From: Siansivirga zeaxanthinifaciens CC-SAMT-1
GTDB taxonomy: Bacteria > Bacteroidota > Bacteroidia > Flavobacteriales > Flavobacteriaceae
Length of the DNA: 64,000 nucleotides
Direction of reading: 5' to 3'
Assembly: GCF_000941055.1 (NCBI RefSeq)
Contig: NZ_CP007202.1
Coordinates: 554,001-618,000, forward strand
Made by a program: the position numbers and the translations under genes. The number at the start of each line of letters is the position of its first letter. Within the stretch, counting starts at the first letter, position 1. Shown here piece after piece: positions 26,290 through 35,403 of the stretch. A model generated the notes under the pieces. The model saw only the letters and a list, made by a program, of their open reading frames with translations. It did no database searches and was not told the origin of the DNA.

Positions 26290-26853
26290 ATGCTTAAACC
26301 CGAATTACGAAAAAAATACAAAAAGCTTCGTAATGCATTGGATGTCAATCGTGTTGACGATTTAAGCATGACTGTGGCGAATAAACTTTTAAAATTACCC
26401 ATCTGGGATTTCAGCTTTTACCATATCTTTTTATCTATTGAAGAACAAAAAGAAATTAACACCGATTATATTTTAAACATTCTCTCTGGAAAAGACAAAA
26501 ACATTGTGATTTCAAAAAGTGATTTTGAAACGGGTTTAATGACGCATTTTCTATTAACAGACAATACAAAAATTAAAAAAAACGCATACAACATTCCCGA
26601 ACCTATTGATGGTATAGAAATTTCAACTGAAAAAATAGAGGTTGTTTTTATTCCGCTTTTGGCTTTTGATGCCGTTGGAAATCGCATTGGTTACGGCAAA
26701 GGTTTTTACGATCGTTTTTTAACCGATTGTAAACCTTCTACCATAAAAATTGGACTTTCTTTTTTTGAAGCAGAACAGGCTATTACCGATGTTTTTGAAA
26801 CCGATATAAAACTCGACTATTGTGTAACTCCTAAAACCATTTATGGGTTTTGA
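26290..26853 (+). CDS. 5-formyltetrahydrofolate cyclo-ligase
   Basis: A 187-residue folate-salvage enzyme (MTHFS/YgfA family) that converts 5-formyl-THF to 5,10-methenyl-THF using ATP. The signature is VGNRIGYGKGFYDRFL in the C-terminal half, with the N-terminal basic helix LRKKYKKLRNAL typical of the family. It starts two bases after the AstE-like stop, so it is probably carried on the same transcript, although its function is housekeeping. The stop overlaps the convergent lspA gene by 13 bases, so no terminator fits between them. Confidence 0.93.
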   Translation: MLKPELRKKYKKLRNALDVNRVDDLSMTVANKLLKLPIWDFSFYHIFLSIEEQKEINTDYILNILSGKDKNIVISKSDFETGLMTHFLLTDNTKIKKNAYNIPEPIDGIEISTEKIEVVFIPLLAFDAVGNRIGYGKGFYDRFLTDCKPSTIKIGLSFFEAEQAITDVFETDIKLDYCVTPKTIYGF

Positions 26854-27473
26854 TCAATCTTCTTAAATGCACGTTTATTAAAAACAATAAGCATAACAAA
26901 CCCGGTACTTATAGCTACATCTGCTATATTAAAAACGGGTTCAAAAAAATTGAAACGTTTGCCTGCATATACTGGAAAAGATTCTGGAATATCTATCTCA
27001 AATAAAGGAAAGTAAAGCATATCGACCACCCGGCCATGTAAAAGGGTATCGTAACCACCAGATTCTGGTAAAAAAGTAGCGACTTGATTAAAACTATCTT
27101 CAAACAAAACACCGTAAAACACCGAATCTATTATATTCCCTAAAGCACCTGCAAAAATTAGAGCAACAGCTATAATTAAAGTATTAGAAGCCTGTTTTTT
27201 AGTAGCATCATACAACCAGTAACCAATTCCAAAAATAGCAATAACACGAAACACGGTTAAAGCAATTTTTGCAGTACGATCGGAAATGAAAGAAACAAAA
27301 TCACTAATTTTTGTTCCCCAAGCCATGCCGTCATTTTCAATGAAATAGATTTGAAACCAATCAAATACATGAATACTTTCTTGAAGCTTAAAATGGGTTT
27401 TAATGTAAATTTTACTTATTTGATCAATTAGTAAAATAATGATAATTAAGACTATAGATTTTTTTAAAGACAT
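26841..27473 (-). CDS. lspA: Lipoprotein signal peptidase (signal peptidase II)
   Basis: The inner-membrane aspartyl protease that cleaves prolipoproteins before the lipidated Cys. It has 210 residues and four membrane helices. Conserved motifs are NDGMAWG (47-53), GALGNIIDS (109-117), GRVVDMLYF with catalytic Asp151, and FNIADVAISTG with catalytic Asp185. The loop between the two aspartates is longer than in E. coli, as is usual for Bacteroidota, and the protein is about 45 residues longer overall. It lies downstream of ileS and the DksA-like gene, but a terminator in the 106-base gap suggests partly separate expression. It would process the many lipoproteins in this window. Confidence 0.95.
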   Translation of the reverse strand: MSLKKSIVLIIIILLIDQISKIYIKTHFKLQESIHVFDWFQIYFIENDGMAWGTKISDFVSFISDRTAKIALTVFRVIAIFGIGYWLYDATKKQASNTLIIAVALIFAGALGNIIDSVFYGVLFEDSFNQVATFLPESGGYDTLLHGRVVDMLYFPLFEIDIPESFPVYAGKRFNFFEPVFNIADVAISTGFVMLIVFNKRAFKKIDQNP

Positions 27474-27526
27474 TAACGTTTAAAATTTTAAAATAGGAAC
27501 GCTACTCCAGTATACATAACAAATAA

Positions 27527-27555
27527 AAAACGTCTCGCATATATCGAGACGTTTT
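27527..27555 (-). terminator. Terminator after the ileS-DksA-like unit
   Basis: AAAACGTCTCG (27527-27537) pairs with CGAGACGTTTT (27545-27555). Read leftward the stem runs into a T-tract (complement of 27521-27530). It lies 25 bases past the DksA-like stop. Confidence 0.85.
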
Positions 27556-27579
27556 AAAGGTATTAATTTTCGGCAATAC

Positions 27580-27960
27580 TTATTGCATATTTTTTGCTTC
27601 GATGCTTAAAGTTGCATGAGGTACTAATTTTAAACGTTCTTTGTTTATTAATTTACCAGTAACACGACATACACCGTAGGTTTTATTCTCAATTCTTATA
27701 AGCGCATTTTTTAAATCGCGAATAAACTTTTCTTGTCTAATAGCCAACTGAGAATTAGATTCTTTACTCATGACCTCACTACCTTCATCAAAGGCTTTAA
27801 ATGTAGGTGAAGTATCTTCGGTACCGTTAGAATGATTATTCATGTAGGCACTTTTAATAAGCTCTAAATCGTGCTGTGCTTTTTCTATTTTTTCTAAGAT
27901 AATAACTTTAAACTCGGCTAAATCCTTATCAGGGTATCTTACATTTAAATCTAAATCCAT
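27580..27960 (-). CDS. TraR/DksA family regulator with degenerate zinc finger
   Basis: A 126-residue DksA-like protein, presumed to bind the RNA polymerase secondary channel. The N-terminal two-thirds is a helical hairpin (about 10-95). The C-terminal block reads YGVCRVTGKLINKERL and then LVPHATLSIEA. Aligned on the DksA finger YGxCxxCG...RLxxxPxAxxCxxC, only the first Cys (Cys98) remains; the others are Thr101, Ser119 and Ala122. It therefore probably does not bind zinc by four Cys ligands, as in the zinc-independent DksA2 proteins of Pseudomonas. It starts four bases after the ileS stop, so it is co-transcribed with ileS. Confidence 0.9.
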   Translation of the reverse strand: MDLDLNVRYPDKDLAEFKVIILEKIEKAQHDLELIKSAYMNNHSNGTEDTSPTFKAFDEGSEVMSKESNSQLAIRQEKFIRDLKNALIRIENKTYGVCRVTGKLINKERLKLVPHATLSIEAKNMQ

Positions 27961-27964
27961 ATTT

Positions 27965-30900
27965 CTAATTTTTTTGTATAAACAATTTGGTATTTACATC
28001 ATCAAAGGCAATTTCTATACCGTTTTCTAATATATCTATTATTTCAAGTTCATCGGCTAAAGTTTCAGCTTTAATATAAGCTTTATTAGCTTCAATAGCA
28101 CTTGTAATTTGTTCGTCTTTTTGAAGCTTCACATCGATTCGATCGGTTACTTCAAATCCAGAATCTTTTCTTAAATTCTGAATACGATTTACAAGCTCTC
28201 TGGCAATACCTTCTTTTCGTAAATCTTCACTAATTGTAACATCTAAAGCCACTGTTAAACTGCCTTCATTTGCTACCAACCAGCCTTCAATATCTTGTGA
28301 GGTAATCTCCACATCATCAAGACCTAAAGATATATTTTTTCCATTAACTTCAACCTCTAAAGAACCATTTTGTTCTATTTTGTTAATATCTTCTGGTAAA
28401 AAGTTAATTACTGCATTGGCAATGGCTTTCATGTCCTTTCCAAAGCGCGGTCCTAAGGTTTTAAAATTAGGTTTTATTTGTTTTACTAAGATGTCTGAAG
28501 CTTCTTCTAACAGTTCAATTTCTTTAACATTAACCTCATGTTTAATTAAATCGGAAACAGCTGCTATTTCTTCTTTCTGTTGCTTATTATTAACAGGAAT
28601 CATTATTTTTTGAAGCGGCTGGCGTACTTTAATTTTTTCTTTAGCTCGTAACGATAAAACTAACGATGAAATTATTTGAGCACTTTCCATTTTACGCTCT
28701 AACGACTTATCTACAAATGAAGCATCAAATACTGGGAACTCGGCTAAATGAACACTTTCAAATGTTTCTTTATTAGTAACGCCATTTAAATCCATGTATA
28801 ATTTATCCATAAAGAATGGGGCTATTGGTGCACCTAACTTCGCTATGGTAAGCATACAAGTATATAATGTTTGATATGCTGAGATTTTATCGGCTTGGTA
28901 ATCGCCTTTCCAGAAACGTCTTCTGCTTAATCGCACATACCAGTTACTTAAGTAATCTTGCGTAAAATCTGAAATGGCACGAGCCGCTTTTGTTGGCTCA
29001 TATTCGGCGTAATAAGCATCTACTTTTTGAATTAATGTATTTAATTCTGAAAGAATCCATCTGTCAATTTCTGGGCGTTCATCCAGAGGAATATCGGCTT
29101 CGGCATAGGTGAAATTATCTAAATTCGCATACAGCTGAAAAAACGAATACGTATTATATAACGTACCGAAGAATTTACGTTTTACTTCTTCAATACCTTC
29201 TAAATCGAATTTTAAGTTATCCCATGGATTGGCATTTGAAATCATGTACCAACGGGTTGCATCGGCTCCGTAAGTTGATAAAGTTTCAAACGGGTCGATG
29301 GCATTGCCTAAACGTTTCGACATTTTTTGTCCGTTCTTATCTAAAACCAAACCATTAGAAACCACGTTTTTATAAGCTACCGAATCGAAAACCATGGTTG
29401 CAATAGCGTGAAGCGTATAAAACCAACCACGTGTTTGATCGACACCTTCTGCAATAAAATCGGCTGGATACGAAGTTCCTTTATCTATTAAATCCTTATT
29501 TTCAAAAGGGTAATGCCATTGTGCGTAAGGCATGGAACCAGAATCGAACCAAACATCAATTAAATCGCTTTCACGTTTCATTGGTTTGCCACTTGCAGAT
29601 ACCAAAATAATGTCATCAACAATATTTTTGTGTAAGTCTATTTTAGCATAGTTTTCATCGGAATTGTTTCCAACTTCAAAATCTTCAAAAATAGCTTTTG
29701 AAAGCACACCGGCAGAAACCGCTTTTGCCATTTCTTGCTTAAGTTCTTCAACCGAACCAATACAAATTTCTTCTTTGCCATCTTCTGTTCTCCAAATTGG
29801 CAACGGAATACCCCAATAGCGTGAGCGCGATAAATTCCAATCGTTTGCATTGGCCAACCAGTTTCCAAAACGACCTGTTCCTGTAGCTTTTGGCTTCCAG
29901 TTAATGGTTTCATTAAGCTCGAACATGCGTTCTTTAACGTCGGTTACTTTAATAAACCAAGAATCTAACGGGTAGTATAAAATAGGTTTATCGGTTCGCC
30001 AGCAGTTTGGATAGCTGTGCTTATATTTTTCAACCTTAAAGGCTTTATTTTCTTCTTTTAATTTAATGGCTATTTCAACATCTACCGAACGCTCAGGCGC
30101 TTCGCCTTCATTGTAATATTCATTTTTAACATATTTACCTGCAAACTCGCCAACTTCGGGTCTAAATTTACCTTGTAAATCTACTAAAGGCACTAAGTTG
30201 CCGTTTTCGTCTTTAACCAACATAGGTGGCACTTCTGGTGTTGCTTGTTTAGCTACCAGTGCATCATCGGCTCCAAATGTAGGAGCAGTATGCACAATAC
30301 CTGTACCATCTTCGGTAGTAACGAAATCTCCAGAAATAACTCTAAACGCATGTTCTGGATTATCGTTTGGAAGCACATATGGCAACAATTGCTCGTAAGT
30401 GATACCAACTAAATCTTTACCAAGAAATTCTTTTACTACGTAAAATGGTATTTTTTTATCGCCCGATTTATAATCTAAAAGCTCCGATTTGTTTTCAACC
30501 TGGTTAAATTTCCCTGCGAATTGGTAGTTAACTAATTTCTTAGCTAAAATCACATTCATAGGCTGAAATGTATATTGGTTGTATGTTTCAATCAAAACGT
30601 ATTCAATTTTTGGACCAACCGTTAAAGCTGTATTACTCGGTAAGGTCCAAGGCGTTGTGGTCCAAGCTAGAAAATAAATATCGCCTTCGTTTTGTAAAAA
30701 ATCTGGTAACGATGCTTGGTTAGCTTTAAATTGAGCAACAATGGTTGTATCGGTTACATCTTGATACGTACCGGGCTGATTTAACTCGTGCGAACTTAAA
30801 CCTGTACCAGCTTTTGGTGAATACGGCTGTATGGTATAGCCTTTGTATAATAAATTCTTGTTATAAATTTCTTTTAACAACCACCAAACACTCTCCATAT

Positions 30901-31378
30901 ATTTTGGTTCGTAGGTAATGTATGGGTCGTCCATATCTACCCAATATCCCATTTTTTGGGTTAGGTCGTTCCAAACATCGGTGTAACGCATTACGGCTTT
31001 ACGACAGGCGGCGTTATAATCTTCAACAGAAATGGTTTTACCAATATCTTCTTTAGTAATGCCAAGCTCTTTTTCTACGCCTAACTCAATAGGCAAACCA
31101 TGAGTATCCCAACCCGCTTTACGCTTTACCTGGAAGCCTTTCATGGTTTTGTAACGTGGAAAAATATCTTTAATAGCGCGCGCTAAAACGTGGTGAACAC
31201 CAGGTAATCCGTTTGCAGAAGGTGGCCCTTCAAAAAACACAAACGACTCGTGATTTTCTCTTGTTGTAACACTTTTTTCGAAGATGTTGTTTTCTTGCCA
31301 ATAGTTAAGAATTTCTTCTGCAACATTTGGTAAGTCAAGTCCTTTATATTCAGGAAATTTCGCTTTCATTTTATCCAA
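27965..31378 (-). CDS. ileS: Isoleucyl-tRNA synthetase with GVHH (swapped HIGH) motif
   Basis: A class I synthetase of 1137 residues charging tRNA-Ile. The N-terminus has FFEGPPSANGLPGVHHVLAR: where the family has HIGH (H-x-G-H), this protein has Gly60-Val-His-His63 (codons GGT GTT CAC CAC at 31190-31201). The other signatures are normal: GWDTHGLPIE leading into the CP1 editing domain, DWNLSRSRYWGIPLPIW, and KMSKR (685-689). The long C-terminal anticodon-binding region and extension fit the eukaryote-like IleRS2 type. In IleRS2 enzymes the GXHH variant has been tied to extreme mupirocin resistance. No second ileS is in the window, so this is likely the housekeeping copy. Confidence 0.97.
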   Translation of the reverse strand: MDKMKAKFPEYKGLDLPNVAEEILNYWQENNIFEKSVTTRENHESFVFFEGPPSANGLPGVHHVLARAIKDIFPRYKTMKGFQVKRKAGWDTHGLPIELGVEKELGITKEDIGKTISVEDYNAACRKAVMRYTDVWNDLTQKMGYWVDMDDPYITYEPKYMESVWWLLKEIYNKNLLYKGYTIQPYSPKAGTGLSSHELNQPGTYQDVTDTTIVAQFKANQASLPDFLQNEGDIYFLAWTTTPWTLPSNTALTVGPKIEYVLIETYNQYTFQPMNVILAKKLVNYQFAGKFNQVENKSELLDYKSGDKKIPFYVVKEFLGKDLVGITYEQLLPYVLPNDNPEHAFRVISGDFVTTEDGTGIVHTAPTFGADDALVAKQATPEVPPMLVKDENGNLVPLVDLQGKFRPEVGEFAGKYVKNEYYNEGEAPERSVDVEIAIKLKEENKAFKVEKYKHSYPNCWRTDKPILYYPLDSWFIKVTDVKERMFELNETINWKPKATGTGRFGNWLANANDWNLSRSRYWGIPLPIWRTEDGKEEICIGSVEELKQEMAKAVSAGVLSKAIFEDFEVGNNSDENYAKIDLHKNIVDDIILVSASGKPMKRESDLIDVWFDSGSMPYAQWHYPFENKDLIDKGTSYPADFIAEGVDQTRGWFYTLHAIATMVFDSVAYKNVVSNGLVLDKNGQKMSKRLGNAIDPFETLSTYGADATRWYMISNANPWDNLKFDLEGIEEVKRKFFGTLYNTYSFFQLYANLDNFTYAEADIPLDERPEIDRWILSELNTLIQKVDAYYAEYEPTKAARAISDFTQDYLSNWYVRLSRRRFWKGDYQADKISAYQTLYTCMLTIAKLGAPIAPFFMDKLYMDLNGVTNKETFESVHLAEFPVFDASFVDKSLERKMESAQIISSLVLSLRAKEKIKVRQPLQKIMIPVNNKQQKEEIAAVSDLIKHEVNVKEIELLEEASDILVKQIKPNFKTLGPRFGKDMKAIANAVINFLPEDINKIEQNGSLEVEVNGKNISLGLDDVEITSQDIEGWLVANEGSLTVALDVTISEDLRKEGIARELVNRIQNLRKDSGFEVTDRIDVKLQKDEQITSAIEANKAYIKAETLADELEIIDILENGIEIAFDDVNTKLFIQKN

Positions 31379-31504
31379 TTTCTAATCGAGGTGCGAAATT
31401 AAATAATTTTAAGGAAATAGACCCCCGAGAATTAAATAATTTACACGCTTTTAAAGCTTAAATCTCATATTTGCAATTTGAAACTTAAAAACGCTAAGAA
31501 TTAA

Positions 31505-32863
31505 CTAAATAACAAAATCTACCAAATCTTCAATTTTAGAGATTAATTGAATTTTAATAACGGTATTTTTAAGGGTTATTTTGTTGTATTTAGATACAAA
31601 AATTGTTGAAAAACCGAGCTTTTCGGCTTCTAATATACGTTGTTCCACTCTCTGAACCGGACGTATTTCGCCAGATAAACCAACCTCGGCTGCAAAACAA
31701 AAATCTTTTTGCAGAGCAACATCTTCGTTAGATGATAAAATTGCTGCAACCACGGCTAAATCGATGGCTGGGTCGTCTACCGTAATACCGCCTGTGATGT
31801 TTAAAAAAACATCTTTAGCAGCCAGCCTAAATCCGGCACGTTTTTCTAAAACTGCCAATAACATATTTAAGCGTTTGGCATTAAACCCAGTGGCACTACG
31901 TTGGGGTGTGCCATAAACTGCGGTGCTTACCAGCGCCTGAACTTCTATCATTAACGGGCGCATACCTTCTAATGTGGCTGCAATGGCATTCCCCGATAAT
32001 TCTTCGTCTTTTTTAGAAATTAAAATCTCTGAAGGATTGGTAACTTCACGCAAACCAGAACCTTGCATTTCGTAAATTCCTAACTCGTTTGTGGAACCGA
32101 ATCGGTTTTTGTGCGCGCGTAAAATTCTGAAAACATGGTTTCTATCGCCTTCAAACTGTAAAACCGTATCAACCATATGCTCTAGTATTTTAGGTCCGGC
32201 TATGTTACCATCTTTAGTAATATGACCAATTAAAACAACTGGAGTAGCAGTTTCTTTAGCAAATTTTATAAGCTCTGTGGTACATTCTTTAATTTGAGAA
32301 ATACTACCCGACGACGATTCTATATAATCGCTATGCAATGTTTGAATGGAATCGATAATAACAATATCGGGCTCTAAAGCTTCAATTTGTTTGAAGATAT
32401 TTTGAGTTTTAGTTTCGGTAAGTATATAACAGTTGTTGTTGTCTGGATTGATGCGTTCTGCACGCATTTTTATTTGTTTTTGACTTTCTTCACCAGAAAC
32501 GTACAAGGTTTTATAAGGTAACTTTAATGAGATTTGAAGCAATAAGGTACTTTTACCTACACCTGGTTCGCCTCCCAACAAGGTTAAAGAACCTGGCACA
32601 ATACCACCACCAAGCACGCGATTAAATTCACCATCGAAGGTGTCTAATCTTGCTTCATTTGAAGCATCAATATCTTTTATTCGTAATGGAACAGCTGCCC
32701 TTTTTACGATTGAAGTGAGCGATTTCCAATCGCTCTTTTCGGGTGTTTGAATGACTTCTTCTACAATGGTGTTCCATGCTTTACAAGCGTTGCATTGTCC
32801 TTGCCATTTGGCATATTGCGAACCGCAACTCTGACAAAAAAAGGTTGTTTTTACTTTAGCCAT
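31505..32863 (-). CDS. radA: DNA repair protein RadA
   Basis: A 452-residue RecA-like helicase that drives branch migration in homologous recombination. A four-Cys zinc finger sits at the N-terminus (Cys10, 13, 24, 27). The Walker A motif GEPGVGKST spans 98-106, the RadA-specific KNRFG motif 252-256, and the C-terminal third is the Lon-protease-like domain (VGLSGEIRPVQRVEQRI). All elements are normal. Its ATG overlaps the TAA of the upstream esterase-like gene by one base, placing it last in the leftward panC-panD-flippase-like-esterase-like-radA run. No clear terminator follows. Confidence 0.97.
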   Translation of the reverse strand: MAKVKTTFFCQSCGSQYAKWQGQCNACKAWNTIVEEVIQTPEKSDWKSLTSIVKRAAVPLRIKDIDASNEARLDTFDGEFNRVLGGGIVPGSLTLLGGEPGVGKSTLLLQISLKLPYKTLYVSGEESQKQIKMRAERINPDNNNCYILTETKTQNIFKQIEALEPDIVIIDSIQTLHSDYIESSSGSISQIKECTTELIKFAKETATPVVLIGHITKDGNIAGPKILEHMVDTVLQFEGDRNHVFRILRAHKNRFGSTNELGIYEMQGSGLREVTNPSEILISKKDEELSGNAIAATLEGMRPLMIEVQALVSTAVYGTPQRSATGFNAKRLNMLLAVLEKRAGFRLAAKDVFLNITGGITVDDPAIDLAVVAAILSSNEDVALQKDFCFAAEVGLSGEIRPVQRVEQRILEAEKLGFSTIFVSKYNKITLKNTVIKIQLISKIEDLVDFVI

Positions 32864-34014
32864 TAATACCCGAAATCGCTTTTAATGGCTTCTGCCTTTT
32901 GTGACATTTCATCTTTTGTAATACCAGCAATCTCATCTAAAGTATATCCAGATTGATAGGTTCGCATGGCTTTTTTAGACTCCCCTTTCTCTTCGTAAAA
33001 ACGCGCTAAATAATAGCTTCCTAATAAGGTTTTAGGATATAAATCTCTGGCAATCTTACCTAGTTGTTCGTAATCGTCGAATTTTTCATTTTTTTCGATA
33101 GCTGCCGCTATGGCTCTAAAATCGTTAATTAATATTTTCTTTTTTAAACCATACAAGTTAAAAATGTCTTCATATTTTTTTTGAAGATATTCTACAGGCG
33201 AGCCATCCAATTTTAAAATAGTTTCTTGATATTCTTTTTTACTGATGGGCTGATACACACTAAAAAAGTTTTGCAATGCATTTGGAATGGCAGATAATGG
33301 CACCGAATAATGAGAAGGTTTTTCAAAACTATCAAAACTGTATAATAGTTTGTCATTTTCAATAGCTGCCAAATCTGTATTTAATGCCGAAGTTGCCTTT
33401 TTAATAGATTCTGTATCGTTATGCGTATTTGCTAAATAATAAAACGTACTCGTTTGTACTTTTTTTAATTGCTCAGGTAAATAGGTAATCATGTCTGGAG
33501 CAAGTTCTGGACTTATTGTTATATATGCCTGAAATAATGGTTGGGGCTTTAACAAATAATAATTAATAAAATTAGCTGTTTCACCATGACCTACAATAAC
33601 ACGAAAATTGGTAGTTCGGAAGTTTTGTTCTATGTAAGGTAATAGCTCCATGCCTAAAAACTCAAAAAAATTAGCTCCAGACTCTATAGGCAACGAGTTT
33701 TGTTTAGAATATAAACAATCGTCGTAACGCTTTCCAACTTGATTAATTCCCACCACTACAGATTCTGGCATATCCTCCCAATACGAGTAATAATCGACAT
33801 TTCCAGAAACTGCTTCAAATAAATAATCGCCATCTAAAACAAAAATTACCGGATATTCTTTATTTCTATCTGTTTTGTAGCTTCTAGGTAGTAATATTTT
33901 TATTTCTCTTGTTTCTCCTAATTTTGAAGACTCGAAAGTTTCATATTTAGCCTGAGCATTTAGAATAAATCCCGTAAAAACGATTAATAAAATAGAAAGG
34001 AAATTCTTCTTCAT
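32863..34014 (-). CDS. Esterase-like exported protein lacking the catalytic serine
   Basis: A 383-residue exported protein with a signal peptide (about 1-20, FILNA-QA). Residues about 23-270 resemble the esterase D/enterochelin-esterase (PF00756) alpha/beta-hydrolase fold: REIKILLPRSYK, YPVIFVLDGDYLF, and VIVGHGETANF where the nucleophile elbow GHSxG belongs. Ser is replaced by Gly144 and the following Gly by Thr146, so a serine-esterase mechanism is not possible. The C-terminal part, about 300-383, holds a helical repeat like TPR (YYLARFYEEKGESKKAMRTYQSGY). A binding or scaffold role is more likely than catalysis. The context (radA, flippase-like gene) gives no hint of its ligand. Confidence 0.75.
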   Translation of the reverse strand: MKKNFLSILLIVFTGFILNAQAKYETFESSKLGETREIKILLPRSYKTDRNKEYPVIFVLDGDYLFEAVSGNVDYYSYWEDMPESVVVGINQVGKRYDDCLYSKQNSLPIESGANFFEFLGMELLPYIEQNFRTTNFRVIVGHGETANFINYYLLKPQPLFQAYITISPELAPDMITYLPEQLKKVQTSTFYYLANTHNDTESIKKATSALNTDLAAIENDKLLYSFDSFEKPSHYSVPLSAIPNALQNFFSVYQPISKKEYQETILKLDGSPVEYLQKKYEDIFNLYGLKKKILINDFRAIAAAIEKNEKFDDYEQLGKIARDLYPKTLLGSYYLARFYEEKGESKKAMRTYQSGYTLDEIAGITKDEMSQKAEAIKSDFGY

Positions 34015-34075
34015 AAAAAAGTATTTTGAATTTTATAATGGCAAGGTATGAAATAAAGCAAAACTTTAAAACGAG

Positions 34076-35035
34076 TTATCGCTTGTTTTTTCTGTTATAA
34101 ATGGGAAGGTATAACAACGACAACCCACCAAAAATAATTATCATTAAGGTTTGCGACGACCACATAATCCAACCAAAAGCAATACTTGGTTGTTCTGCAA
34201 TACCAAAAATTGAAAAAGCAGCATAAATGGCCAACGGATATGAACCAATACCTCCATTGGTTGCTGCAATACTGAAACTTGCAGAAATAAATCCAACTAA
34301 AATGGTTCCCATTGAAATACCCTGTAAATCTTCAATTGAAAAAGACGTTACGTAAAACATGAGCACATACATAGCCCATATAAATAAAGTATGAAAAATG
34401 AAGGCCCATTTTTTCTTCATTTTAAAAATGCTTAAAAGACCTTCTAATAAACCCGAAATAAAACTTTTAATTTTTTGTGCCAAAGCCGATTGGCTTTTTT
34501 TAATAAGGTTTACAAAAACCCATGCTAAAACGCATAAAGCAACCAAAGCGATACTAATTTTAACAGGATTAAATCTTTCAATTAAAAAGGCATAAATGAA
34601 ATCGAATTGAAGAAAAAGAGTGACCAAAATAATACTAAACATAACAATTAAATCGGCGATACGCTCTGCGACAATAGTACCAAAGCCTTTCTCGAAAGGC
34701 ACATCTTCATAATTTGCTATAATAGAGGCTCTGGCAACTTCACCTGCTCTGGGAATGGTATAATTAATTAAATAGGCAGCAAAAACAGCCATAAAACTAT
34801 TGCCAAATTTAATTTTATAACCCAAAGGCTCTAACATAAATAACCAACGGTAAGCACGAGATAAATGACTTAACAAACCAAGAAAAACACCAAGAAAAAG
34901 CCAGAAGTAATTGGCTTTTTTAAAGTAAATAAGTATTTCTGAAATAGAAACTTTAGATAATGAATACCAGACTAAAAAAACTCCCAACAATAATGGGAGT
35001 ATAATTTTAAGAATTTTTTTTATCTGAAAGTTCAA
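34076..35035 (-). CDS. Flippase-like (LPG synthase TM domain, UPF0104) membrane protein
   Basis: A 319-residue inner-membrane protein with about eight helices, matching the lysylphosphatidylglycerol synthase transmembrane/UPF0104 family. Telltale segments are HLSRAYRWLFMLEPLG (about 56-72), INYTIPRAGEVARASII (about 90-106, the conserved Pro-x-x-x-GE-x-x-R), and NGGIGSYPLAIYAAF near the end. Members lacking a C-terminal synthase domain, as here, are thought to be lipid or glycolipid transporters. The start overlaps nothing; it is four bases past panD, so it belongs to the pan transcript. The substrate is unknown. Confidence 0.85.
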   Translation of the reverse strand: MNFQIKKILKIILPLLLGVFLVWYSLSKVSISEILIYFKKANYFWLFLGVFLGLLSHLSRAYRWLFMLEPLGYKIKFGNSFMAVFAAYLINYTIPRAGEVARASIIANYEDVPFEKGFGTIVAERIADLIVMFSIILVTLFLQFDFIYAFLIERFNPVKISIALVALCVLAWVFVNLIKKSQSALAQKIKSFISGLLEGLLSIFKMKKKWAFIFHTLFIWAMYVLMFYVTSFSIEDLQGISMGTILVGFISASFSIAATNGGIGSYPLAIYAAFSIFGIAEQPSIAFGWIMWSSQTLMIIIFGGLSLLYLPIYNRKNKR

Positions 35036-35039
35036 GGTT

Positions 35040-35390
35040 TTATTTTAACAAGTTAGTGGCCTCATCTGGGAATACTAACGAGGGCTTAAAAACTTTAGCC
35101 TCTTCAATATCCATAAAGGCATAGGTAATTAATATTAAAGTATCTCCAACCGATACTTTTCTTGCTGCTGCACCATTTAAAGTTATTTCACCAGAATTTC
35201 TTGGTCCTGGAATACAATAGGTTTCTAAACGTTCGCCATTATCATTATTAACAATTTGTACTTTTTCGCCTTGAATAATATTGGCAGCGTCCATTAAATC
35301 TTCATCAATAGTAATACTACCAATGTAGTTTAATTCTGCACCGGTACATTTAACTCTGTGAATTTTAGATTTTACTACTTGAATTTGCAT
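35040..35390 (-). CDS. panD: Aspartate 1-decarboxylase
   Basis: A 116-residue pyruvoyl enzyme making beta-alanine from aspartate for pantothenate. The self-cleavage site is Gly24-Ser25 in YIGSITIDE, exactly where E. coli PanD is cut to form the pyruvoyl group. The active-site Tyr region ([15 protein letters not shown]) and the [10 protein letters not shown] strand are present. It lies 13 bases after panC on the same strand, so the two make both pantothenate branch enzymes from one transcript. Whether a PanM/PanZ-like maturation factor is needed cannot be seen. Confidence 0.96.
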   Translation of the reverse strand: MQIQVVKSKIHRVKCTGAELNYIGSITIDEDLMDAANIIQGEKVQIVNNDNGERLETYCIPGPRNSGEITLNGAAARKVSVGDTLILITYAFMDIEEAKVFKPSLVFPDEATNLLK

Positions 35391-35403
35391 GTGGCAAAGT
35401 TAA

